A stretch of DNA of 23,152 nucleotides from the NCBI GenBank assembly GCA_964561495.1, contig CAZLPW010000027.1:1-23152 (forward strand). Direction: 5' to 3'. The notes beneath the pieces were generated by a model. That model made no database searches, was not told the DNA's origin, and worked only from the letters and a program-made list of their open reading frames with translations. Source of the stretch: CAZLPW01 sp964561495 (lineage in GTDB: Bacteria; Fidelibacterota; Marinisomatia; Marinisomatales; UBA1611). The position numbers and the translations under genes were made by a program. The number at the start of each line of letters is the position of its first letter. Position 1 is the first letter of the stretch. Shown here in pieces: positions 13,327 to 20,866 of the stretch.

Positions 13327-15695
13327 TGTCAAAGTGTAAAACATCATTTGAAGTCGGTGGCATGGGCCACTCTGTAAAGCGTAAAGAAGATGCAAGATTT
13401 ATACGAGGTCAGGGTAATTATGTTGACGATGTTGTTCGTCCTGGTATGGTATTTATGGATATCGTAAGGAGCCCATACGCTCATGCAAAAATAAAAAGCA
13501 TCAATACTGAAAAAGCGCTAGCACACCCTGGCGTTGCAGCCGTGATAACAGGAGAAACACTGAAAGAGTATAATTTACATATGATGCCGACACTGATGTC
13601 AGACACTCAAATGGTATTGCCGATAGATAAGGTTTGCTATCAGTCTCAGGAAGTAGCAGCTGTTATTGCAACAGACAGATATAGTGCCGCTGATGGGATT
13701 GAATTAGTAGAAGTTGAATACGAGCCATTGCCCGTTGTTGTTGATCCTCACAAAGCAACAGATCCAGATGCTCCCATAATTAGAGATGATAAAGAGGGAC
13801 AAGAGTCAAACCATATTTGGCATTGGGAAGAAGGAGATAAAGAAGGGACTGAGGAGGTTTTTAAAAATTCTGATGTGGTAATAAAAGAAAAAATATATAT
13901 ACCTCGAATTCATGTTGCTTCGATTGAAACCTGTGGATGCGTTTCTGAGTTCGATAAGGCTACTGGTCAACTCACAGTATGGATGACTACTCAAGCGCCC
14001 CATGCGATTCGTACAGTTCTTGCATTGGTTGCTGGACATGTAGGCCTCCAAGAAGATAAAATAAGAGTAATATCTCCAGATATTGGAGGTGGTTTTGGAG
14101 GAAAGGTTCCAGTATATCCAGGATATGTTATAGCTATAGCAGCCTCAGTTGTTACGGGTTTGCCAGTTAAATGGATTGAAGACCGTAGAGAGAATTTGCA
14201 AGCAGATTCATTTGCAAGAGATTATCACATGGATTGTGAAATTGCAGCAGATAAGGATGGTACCTTAAATGGTTTAAGAATAAAAACTCTTGCTGATAAT
14301 GGTTATGCTGATGCGGCTGCTAACCCATCAAAATATCCTGCAGGTATGTTTTCTATTTGTACTGGATCCTATAACTTTAAAAATGCTTTTGTTGAAGTAG
14401 ATGGTGTTTACACGAATAAGCCGCCTGGAGGAGTTGCATACAGGTGTTCTTTTCGGGTTACTGAAGCAGTACATGCTATAGAAAGAATGGTTGATTTGGT
14501 GGCGGATGAGATTATGATGGATGCAGCAGAATTAAGAATGAAAAACTTTATACCTAAAGATGCGTTCCCATACAAATCGCCAACTGGCTGGGAGTATGAC
14601 AGCGGTGACTATCACAAAGCATTAAAATTGGCTATGGATAATATTGGCTATGAAGATTTATTGAAAGAACAGGCAGAGAAGAGAGAAAAGGGAGAGTTGA
14701 TGGGTATTGGGATATGTTCATTCACAGAAGTTGTTGGTGCTGGGCCATCTAAAGATTTTGATATTCTAGGTATTAAAATGTTTGATAGTTCTGAGATCCG
14801 TATCCACCCTACTGGGAAAGCGATCGCTCGGTTTGGTACAAAGTCGCAAGGTCAGGGACATGAGACTACTTATGCACAGATTATTGCTGAAGAATTAGGC
14901 ATACCTTATACTGATGTGTCTGTTGAAGAAGGTGACACAGATACTGCGCCGTATGGTTTAGGTACCTATGCTAGTAGATCTACACCAACGGCTGGTGCTG
15001 CGGCTGCTATGGCATGCAGAAAAATAAAGGAAAAAGCAAAAAAAATTGCGGCTCATTTGCTTGAAACATCTGAAGAAGACTTAGAGTGGGAAGTCGGAAA
15101 ATTTTCTGTTAAAGGAGTTCCAGATAAAGCCGTAACTATTCAAGATATTGCTTTTGCTGCTTACACTAATCATCCCCAAGGCTTAGAAGCTGGTTTGGAG
15201 GCTACTCATTATTATGATCCACCAAACCTCACATTCCCATTTGGTAGCTATATAGCAGTTGTAGATATTGATTCAGGTACTGGTGAGGTTTCAGTCAGAA
15301 GATTCATGGCAGTCGATGATTGTGGGAATATTATTAATCCTATGATTGTAGAGGGTCAAATACATGGTGGCTTAACTCAAGGGCTTGCACCAGCTCTCTT
15401 TGAAGAAATCAGTTACGATGATGAGGGTAATATAACGGGCGGTAGTTTTATGGAATATTTGGTTCCAACTGCCGTAGAAACTCCTCACTGGGAAACAGAT
15501 AAGACAATAACACCCTCTCCACATCATCCAATTGGGGCCAAAGGTGTAGGCGAGTCACCAACGGTAGGAGCTCCGCCTGCTATTGTAAATGCCGTTGTTG
15601 ATGCATTGTCACATTTAGGTGTTAAACATATTGATATTCCAATAACACCTGAAAAGGTTTGGAAAGTTATTAATAATAAGGGAGATGCTGCTTAA
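13326..15695 (+). CDS. coxL: Form I aerobic carbon monoxide dehydrogenase large subunit (Mo-Cu)
   Basis: The 789-residue catalytic subunit predicted to oxidise CO to CO2 at a Mo-Cu site with molybdopterin cytosine dinucleotide, in the cytoplasm or at the inner membrane face. Evidence: hammerhead N-terminus (GHSVKRKEDARFIRGQGNYVDD), TTQAPH (221-226), ISPDIGGGFGGK, and the form I signature AYRCSFR (371-377). Cys374 (codon 14445-14447) corresponds to the Cu-ligating, sulfur-bridged cysteine of Oligotropha CoxL. Further on are SQGQGHETTYAQI and KGVGESP with catalytic Glu743. The upstream GG(V)AYRCSFRVTEAV context also matches form I. AAGGAG precedes ATG 13326, which overlaps the coxS stop. No frameshift or missing domain is seen. 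This is the strongest functional marker in the window for CO oxidation. Confidence 0.95.
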   Translation: MSKCKTSFEVGGMGHSVKRKEDARFIRGQGNYVDDVVRPGMVFMDIVRSPYAHAKIKSINTEKALAHPGVAAVITGETLKEYNLHMMPTLMSDTQMVLPIDKVCYQSQEVAAVIATDRYSAADGIELVEVEYEPLPVVVDPHKATDPDAPIIRDDKEGQESNHIWHWEEGDKEGTEEVFKNSDVVIKEKIYIPRIHVASIETCGCVSEFDKATGQLTVWMTTQAPHAIRTVLALVAGHVGLQEDKIRVISPDIGGGFGGKVPVYPGYVIAIAASVVTGLPVKWIEDRRENLQADSFARDYHMDCEIAADKDGTLNGLRIKTLADNGYADAAANPSKYPAGMFSICTGSYNFKNAFVEVDGVYTNKPPGGVAYRCSFRVTEAVHAIERMVDLVADEIMMDAAELRMKNFIPKDAFPYKSPTGWEYDSGDYHKALKLAMDNIGYEDLLKEQAEKREKGELMGIGICSFTEVVGAGPSKDFDILGIKMFDSSEIRIHPTGKAIARFGTKSQGQGHETTYAQIIAEELGIPYTDVSVEEGDTDTAPYGLGTYASRSTPTAGAAAAMACRKIKEKAKKIAAHLLETSEEDLEWEVGKFSVKGVPDKAVTIQDIAFAAYTNHPQGLEAGLEATHYYDPPNLTFPFGSYIAVVDIDSGTGEVSVRRFMAVDDCGNIINPMIVEGQIHGGLTQGLAPALFEEISYDDEGNITGGSFMEYLVPTAVETPHWETDKTITPSPHHPIGAKGVGESPTVGAPPAIVNAVVDALSHLGVKHIDIPITPEKVWKVINNKGDAA

Positions 15696-15717
15696 ACCGT
15701 AAATAAAAGGTAGACTA

Positions 15718-16302
15718 ATGAAGGTTAAACTGGAGAAAACATTTAGCGTTAGTGCGCCCTCTAGGGATGTTTGGGACTTTATGACTGATGTAAAAAAAGT
15801 CTCAACATGCATTCCTGGCGCACAGTATGTTGAGGATTTAGGTGATAATAAGCACTCTGTTTTGCTTGTCGTAAAGGTTGGCCCAATAAAGTCAACCTAT
15901 CGGGGTGAAGTATTTATTCGATCTAAAGATGAAGAAAAACAAATTATTGAAATTGATGGGAAAGGTACAGATACAAAAGGAAAAGGTGGTGCTAATATGG
16001 AACTTATTGGTTCAATTATTGATAAAGGAGATGGTTCTACCGAAGTTGTAGGCGATTCAACAGTTACCATTCAGGGGATGCTAGCACAATTTGGTTCTCG
16101 AATGGTAGAAGATGTTTCAAATCAATTATTTTTACAATTTACGAAATCTTTATCATCAAAGCTTGAAGGCAATGACAGTGATAGTACAATAAAAAATGAT
16201 GATGAAAATAGTTTGAGTGGTGTCGCAGTTGCATCTGCGGCTTTGAAAGGTGTCTCTGGAAGATTAATGGATAAAATAAGAGGTGGGAAAGACACCGAAT
16301 AA
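15718..16302 (+). CDS. coxG: CoxG-like SRPBCC protein (form I set) with C-terminal extension
   Basis: A 194-residue protein. Residues 1-145 match the CoxG/SRPBCC fold: KLEKTFSVSAPSRDVWDFM, CIPGAQ, VKVGPIKSTYRGEV and GMLAQFGSRMVEDVSNQLFLQF. Residues about 146-194 are an extra tail, first acidic and disordered (EGNDSDSTIKNDDENS), then an amphipathic or weakly hydrophobic helix (LSGVAVASAALKGVSGRL) and a basic end. In studied CO dehydrogenases CoxG anchors the enzyme and may carry quinone, and this tail could be the membrane-contacting part. The first CoxG (7535) lacks it. The gene is 22 nt after coxL with only a weak AAAGG site upstream of ATG 15718. Confidence 0.85.
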   Translation: MKVKLEKTFSVSAPSRDVWDFMTDVKKVSTCIPGAQYVEDLGDNKHSVLLVVKVGPIKSTYRGEVFIRSKDEEKQIIEIDGKGTDTKGKGGANMELIGSIIDKGDGSTEVVGDSTVTIQGMLAQFGSRMVEDVSNQLFLQFTKSLSSKLEGNDSDSTIKNDDENSLSGVAVASAALKGVSGRLMDKIRGGKDTE

Positions 16303-16317
16303 TAGTAATTATTTCTT

Positions 16318-17271
16318 ATGAAATTTAACTGGATCAAACGCGCTGCTGAGCTAGAAAAAAATAAGACCCCATTTGCAATTGCAACTGTAATAAATACTGT
16401 CGCTCCCACCTCTGCAAAGCCGATGTCTAAAGCTATTATCCATTCAGATGGTACAATGGAAGGTTGGATAGGGGGTGGATGTTCTATTAATGCAGTGATT
16501 AATGAGGGTCTAAATTGTATAAAAAGTGGTAAGTCAATTGTTCTTAGGCTCAGTCCTGATAAGATTTCTGATGGTGGTCTTACTTATAAAAAAGAGGTTT
16601 TTTTAAATTGTGAAAGCGGAGGCATCCTTGAATTTCATATCGAACCAGTTTTACCGATGACAAAATTAATTATATATGGGAATACTCCAACTGCATATGC
16701 TCTTGCTAACATGGGTCATTTTTTAAATTATGATTGTTGCATATGCTCACCAGAATTAAATCCTGATTTAAAATTTGCAGATGCAGTTACGATTTTTAAT
16801 AGCTTTAAAACTTTCTCAGATTCTTGTGTGGTGGTGGTAGCAACTCAGGGAGAAAATGATCTTAAAGCCCTTAGATCTGCAATTTTATCAAAGCCACAGT
16901 TTTTGTCTTTGATTATAAGTAGAAAAAAAGCATCGAGCTTATTGGATCAATTAGAAAAGCAAGGAATAGACAAGGATGAAATTTCAAAAATTAAATTTCC
17001 AGGTGGAATGAATATTGGCGCAAAAACTCCTGAGGAAATTGCTGTTTCAGTTTTAGCCGAACTAATTGAGGAAAGAAACTCTTTAGATATTAAGGAACAA
17101 GTAATTATTGAAATGAATGAGGAAACAAAAGAATTAGATCCTGTATGTGGTATGTCTGTAAATCCAAAAAAGGTATCTGATGCTTATGAATTTGATGGGA
17201 GTATTTTTTATTTTTGTTGTAGTGGCTGCAAAAACAAGTTTGCCTTAGAGCCTTTGTCTTATATTGTATAA
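16318..17271 (+). CDS. XdhC/CoxI-family maturation factor fused to a YHS metal-binding domain
   Basis: A 317-residue protein. Residues 1-90 are the XdhC N-terminal domain (TPFAIATVINTVAPTSAKPMSKAIIHSDGTMEGWIGGGCS), and about 115-250 are the XdhC Rossmann-type C-domain ending in FPGGMNIGAKTPEEIAVSVLAEL. XdhC proteins bind Moco, protect it and promote its sulfuration before insertion. Residues 274-317 form a YHS domain, DPVCGMSV followed by YFCCSGCKNKF, with candidate ligands Cys277, Cys300, Cys301 and Cys304. YHS domains occur in copper ATPases and other metal-handling proteins. The neighbouring CoxL needs copper, so a copper role is an attractive inference, not proven. The XdhC domain is divergent: a Cys-rich patch (YDCCICSPE) sits where the nucleotide-binding strand ends. 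There is no clear ribosome site before ATG 16318. Confidence 0.88.
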   Translation: MKFNWIKRAAELEKNKTPFAIATVINTVAPTSAKPMSKAIIHSDGTMEGWIGGGCSINAVINEGLNCIKSGKSIVLRLSPDKISDGGLTYKKEVFLNCESGGILEFHIEPVLPMTKLIIYGNTPTAYALANMGHFLNYDCCICSPELNPDLKFADAVTIFNSFKTFSDSCVVVVATQGENDLKALRSAILSKPQFLSLIISRKKASSLLDQLEKQGIDKDEISKIKFPGGMNIGAKTPEEIAVSVLAELIEERNSLDIKEQVIIEMNEETKELDPVCGMSVNPKKVSDAYEFDGSIFYFCCSGCKNKFALEPLSYIV

Positions 17272-17300
17272 AAAGAATTCTAATTTTAGTTTAATTAAAT

Positions 17301-18215
17301 ATGACAGATATTAATTTTGATAAAGTTGGTGACATACAAAAGCACCTAGACAAACATCAATATATAGCAGATAGGGGACTCTCAACTTCTTTATTTTTAG
17401 CTCTAAAAATGAAAAAACCAATATTTTTAGAAGGTGAGCCTGGGGTTGGTAAAACAGAAATAGCAAAGGTGCTATCAAAAATAATGAATACTGATCTTAT
17501 TCGTTTGCAGTGCTATGAAGGTTTGGATGTACACAATTCTATTTATGAATGGAACTATTCTAGACAAATTTTGCAGATCAGGATGATGGAATTGGAAGGA
17601 AAAATTGATAGAAAAACAGTAACAGATGAAATTTTTGGATCGAAATTTCTAATTAAGAGACCACTATATAAGGCAATTGATTATCCAGGTGAACTTCCAC
17701 CCGTGCTTCTTATTGATGAATTAGATAGAGCGGATGAAGAATTTGAAGCATTCTTATTAGAGATATTATCTGATTATCAGATTTCCATTCCTGAGATTGG
17801 AACAATACAATCTGATAAACCTCCAATTGTAGTTATAACGTCGAACCGTACTCGAGAGGTACATGATGCATTAAAAAGAAGATGCCTATATCACTGGATA
17901 GGATATCCAACAGCGAAACAAGAATTTGAAATAGTTAATCGTCGTATACCAGAAGTAAGTGAAGTTTTAGGGAAACAGGTTGTAGCGTTTGTACAAATAA
18001 TCAGGCAAAAAGATCTTTATAAGATACCAGGCATTGCAGAAACATTAGACTGGGCGAAAGCGTTAATTAAACTTGGTACAACCAAGTTATCTAAGGAAAT
18101 AACGACAGATACTTTAGGCACTCTTTTAAAATATCAAGATGATATAGAAAGTATGGATAGTGAAACCACTGATGGTCTTGTTCAGAAAGCATTTGCTGAA
18201 GCAAACTTAATCTAA
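17301..18215 (+). CDS. coxD: MoxR-type AAA+ ATPase CoxD
   Basis: A 304-residue AAA+ ATPase of the MoxR/CoxD group. In Oligotropha CoxD is needed to build the sulfur and copper parts of the Mo-Cu site in pre-assembled CO dehydrogenase. Motifs: Walker A GEPGVGKTE (45-53), Walker B VLLIDELDRAD (135-145), sensor-1 TSN (180-182), and the arginine-finger region ALKRRC (190-195). CoxD-specific features follow: the CYEGLDVHNSIYEWNYSRQ segment after the Walker A helix and GIAETLDWAKAL near the C-terminus. It sits directly before coxE, its usual partner. The gene has no recognisable ribosome site before ATG 17301, like most accessory genes here. Confidence 0.93.
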   Translation: MTDINFDKVGDIQKHLDKHQYIADRGLSTSLFLALKMKKPIFLEGEPGVGKTEIAKVLSKIMNTDLIRLQCYEGLDVHNSIYEWNYSRQILQIRMMELEGKIDRKTVTDEIFGSKFLIKRPLYKAIDYPGELPPVLLIDELDRADEEFEAFLLEILSDYQISIPEIGTIQSDKPPIVVITSNRTREVHDALKRRCLYHWIGYPTAKQEFEIVNRRIPEVSEVLGKQVVAFVQIIRQKDLYKIPGIAETLDWAKALIKLGTTKLSKEITTDTLGTLLKYQDDIESMDSETTDGLVQKAFAEANLI

Positions 18216-18232
18216 ATACCTATTTAATTGTC

Positions 18233-19435
18233 TTGAATAAAATTATTTCTAGGCTTGATGATGCTGTGGTTGTATTTGGACGTTTTTTAAGACAAGCAGG
18301 ATGTCCCGTAGGTTCAGGCGAAATTATGAATGCAATCAATGCTTGTAGCCATATTGAAATTGCAAATCGATTAGACTTTCGTCAGGCACTAAGAGTATGC
18401 TTAATTAGTAATTACAAACTCTTACCTTTGTTTGATCAGTTATTTGATATATACTGGCGGAATCCTGATAAAATTCAAAATGTATCTGATATTTTAAGAA
18501 ATTTATATCAATCACGTTTAGCGCAGGCTGAAATCAAATCAATGAAAGAGCAGATTAAAGATATATACAAAAAAAATGTTGAGGGATTAGATAGTAATAA
18601 TGAGGATGAAAATGATTCAGAAAAAACTTATGATGTTTATTTATATAGTCCTAATGAACAATTGAAAAAGAAGAGGTTTGATGGTTATTCAGATTCAGAG
18701 CTGGAAGAAGCTAAAAAATTTATTAATAATCGAAAATGGGAACTGCCGAAAAGGAAATTAAGGCGGCTGAAACCTGGTAAAATACCCTATAGACTTGATA
18801 TAAGAAATACAATTAGAAATAATATTTTTCCATCTCAGGATTTTGTTAAACTAAATTGGAAACAGCCGAAGAGAAGGGATAGACCTTTAGTTGTTTTAAT
18901 GGATATTAGCGGTTCAATGGATCATTACACTAGAATTTTATTGCATTTTCTTCATACGATTTCTTTAAAAGGTAATAAAATCGAGGGTTTTACTTTTGGT
19001 ACAAGATTAACAAGAATCACTCGATTTATTAAAGAAAAAAGTGTTAATGATTCTATTGAAAAAATAAATAGTTTGGTAAAAGATTGGTCTGGCGGAACTA
19101 AGATTGGTGAAACAATAAAAGATTTTAATCTTCTTTGGGCAAGAAGAGTACTTGGAAATGGTGCTGTTGTTTTGATTATCACTGATGGTTGGGATACTGG
19201 AAATTCAAAACTTCTTAATCAAGAATTTGATAGATTAAAAAAAAGTTGTAATCGATTAATTTGGTTAAACCCGAATCTTGGTTATCAAGATTTTGAGCCA
19301 CTTACGGGTGGCGTTCAAATAATGATGAAATATGTTGATAACTTTTTACCGATACATAACCTAAGCTGTCTAACAGATTTAAGTGATTTATTCTTCTCAT
19401 TAGATTCTAATAAAAGATTTAGAGTCGTTGCATGA
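18233..19435 (+). CDS. coxE: VWA-domain protein CoxE
   Basis: A 400-residue protein of the CoxE family, the usual partner of CoxD in CO dehydrogenase maturation. The N-terminal half holds the conserved FGRFLRQAGCPVGSGE helix and a charged linker (about 115-180). The C-terminal half is a von Willebrand A domain with an intact MIDAS: DISGSMD (224-230), Thr289 in GGTKIG and Asp318 in TDGWD. A metal-binding VWA partner is typical of MoxR ATPase systems. The start is TTG 18233; no ATG lies upstream in frame, and the conserved N-terminal helix begins only nine residues later, so a later start would truncate it. Start certainty is moderate. The stop overlaps the mocA start (ATGA at 19432-19435). Confidence 0.92.
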   Translation: MNKIISRLDDAVVVFGRFLRQAGCPVGSGEIMNAINACSHIEIANRLDFRQALRVCLISNYKLLPLFDQLFDIYWRNPDKIQNVSDILRNLYQSRLAQAEIKSMKEQIKDIYKKNVEGLDSNNEDENDSEKTYDVYLYSPNEQLKKKRFDGYSDSELEEAKKFINNRKWELPKRKLRRLKPGKIPYRLDIRNTIRNNIFPSQDFVKLNWKQPKRRDRPLVVLMDISGSMDHYTRILLHFLHTISLKGNKIEGFTFGTRLTRITRFIKEKSVNDSIEKINSLVKDWSGGTKIGETIKDFNLLWARRVLGNGAVVLIITDGWDTGNSKLLNQEFDRLKKSCNRLIWLNPNLGYQDFEPLTGGVQIMMKYVDNFLPIHNLSCLTDLSDLFFSLDSNKRFRVVA

Positions 19436-20043
19436 AAATATCAGCAACCATACTAGCAGCGGGCTCTTCCAGGCGGATGGGTAAAACAAATAAATTACTT
19501 CTATTAATAAATGATAGGCCTATTATTCAATTAGTTTGCAGAACTGTTTTAAATACAAAATTAAGTCCAATTATTGTAGTAACAGGCTATGAACATCGTA
19601 AAATCAAAAAAAGTATTCCAGATGAAATAAATGATATTGTTTTTAATAAAGATTGGAAGAGTGGTATGATGAGTTCTATTTACAAGGGTATGTCTAGACT
19701 AGATGAGAGCGTTGATGGTAATATAATTATACTAGGAGATATGCCCCTTATTACAAAGAATACATTAAATCTTTTAATAGATGAGTTTAAAAAATATAAA
19801 GGTCAACGAATAGTCCATCCATCGTATAAGTCGATACAAGCAAACCCCGTGATATTCCCGAAGAAATATTTTCCTGATATATTAAAGGGTAGTGGCGATA
19901 TAGGTGGCAAAAAAGTTTTAAAGAAATATTCGAAAGAAGCTATTAGTGTAAATGTGGATTCAGATGAGGTCATTCTTGATTGCGATACCAGAGATGACTA
20001 TCTTTTGGCTCAAATGAAAAAAACAAACCATGTCCAGACATAA
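19432..20043 (+). CDS. mocA: Molybdenum cofactor cytidylyltransferase MocA-like
   Basis: A 203-residue nucleotidyltransferase predicted to join CMP to Mo-molybdopterin, giving the cytosine dinucleotide form that CO dehydrogenases use. Motifs: nucleotide loop LAAGSSRRMGKTNK (8-21), GDMPLITKNTL (102-112), and the C-terminal substrate region NPVIFPKKYF followed by GSGDIGGKK. Length and order fit MocA/MobA-like proteins. CTP specificity is inferred from the cox neighbourhood; sequence alone does not separate MocA from all MobA-like enzymes. It overlaps coxE by 4 nt and the following xdhC-like gene by 14 nt, so the three are probably made together. Confidence 0.88.
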   Translation: MKISATILAAGSSRRMGKTNKLLLLINDRPIIQLVCRTVLNTKLSPIIVVTGYEHRKIKKSIPDEINDIVFNKDWKSGMMSSIYKGMSRLDESVDGNIIILGDMPLITKNTLNLLIDEFKKYKGQRIVHPSYKSIQANPVIFPKKYFPDILKGSGDIGGKKVLKKYSKEAISVNVDSDEVILDCDTRDDYLLAQMKKTNHVQT

Positions 20044-20824
20044 AGATCTGTTTCAAGCTATAGCGCTTCTAGAAAAAGATGAAGTTCCGTATGCTATTGC
20101 ATCTGTTTTTCAAGTTCATGGTTCTTCTTCAGGAAAAGTAGGTGACAAAGCAGTTTTTGATGCTAATGGGAAACGAATTATTGGTTATATTGGAGGAGGA
20201 TGTATTGAAAATAGAGTGGCTGCTTTGGCTAAGGAATCACTAAAAGAAGGTACTCCAAAAACCATTGAAATTGATCTTGATAGTGATGAGATGGGCATGG
20301 GCATTCCCTGTCGAGGATATATGTCTGTTATTGTTGAGCCCCAATTAGTAAATAAAACTATATTTATACGTGGTGTAGGTAGAGTGGTAGAAATTCTTTG
20401 CCGCATAGCAACTATTTTGAAATTTAAAGTAATTGTTCAAACTGATGAAAATGAAAAGGAATATTATTCTGATGCTGATATGATTATTACAGATCCAGTA
20501 GATATAGAGGATATTAATTTTCCTGTTGACTATTTTATTCTAGCAACTCATCATAGAGATGATGATAAGGTAACATATGATGCAATAAAAAAAGGTATTA
20601 GCTATGTTGGCGTTGTTGCTAGTGCTAAAAAAACGGGAATAATAAAAGATTTCCTAAAAGATCATGGTATAGATGAAGAAGAGATGAGGTTCTTTTATTC
20701 ACCTACTGGTTTGGATTTTAAGGCGACCACTCCAGAACAGATTGCTCTAAGTATTTTATCTGAGATTGTAATGTTATCAAATAGTGGGACAGGTAAGCAT
20801 ATGAGAGACCAGATTGAACAATAA
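20030..20824 (+). CDS. coxF: XdhC/CoxF-family Moco maturation protein
   Basis: A 264-residue second XdhC-family protein without a YHS domain. The N-terminal XdhC domain (VPYAIASVFQVHGSSSGKVGDKAVFDANGKRIIGYIGGGCIE) is well conserved. The C-terminal Rossmann part (TIFIRGVGRVVEILCRIATILKFKVIVQT) and the closing SPTGLDFKATTPEQIALSILSEIV match the CoxF/CoxI group. These proteins bind the finished cofactor and deliver a sulfurated form to the target enzyme. Having both this and the YHS-fused form may mean one per CODH-type enzyme, or separate sulfur and metal steps. Start ATG 20030 lies inside mocA. The name coxF is by context. Confidence 0.85.
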   Translation: MSRHKDLFQAIALLEKDEVPYAIASVFQVHGSSSGKVGDKAVFDANGKRIIGYIGGGCIENRVAALAKESLKEGTPKTIEIDLDSDEMGMGIPCRGYMSVIVEPQLVNKTIFIRGVGRVVEILCRIATILKFKVIVQTDENEKEYYSDADMIITDPVDIEDINFPVDYFILATHHRDDDKVTYDAIKKGISYVGVVASAKKTGIIKDFLKDHGIDEEEMRFFYSPTGLDFKATTPEQIALSILSEIVMLSNSGTGKHMRDQIEQ

Positions 20825-20866
20825 TAATAAATTTTGTTTTTAATCATTTAATATATTAATTAGTAG

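Noticed and set aside
13326..15695. Xanthine dehydrogenase or nicotinate dehydrogenase identity for the second large subunit
   Set aside because: The AYRCSFR loop, KGVGESP motif, M-S-L order and CoxD/CoxE/CoxG neighbours all indicate form I CODH.
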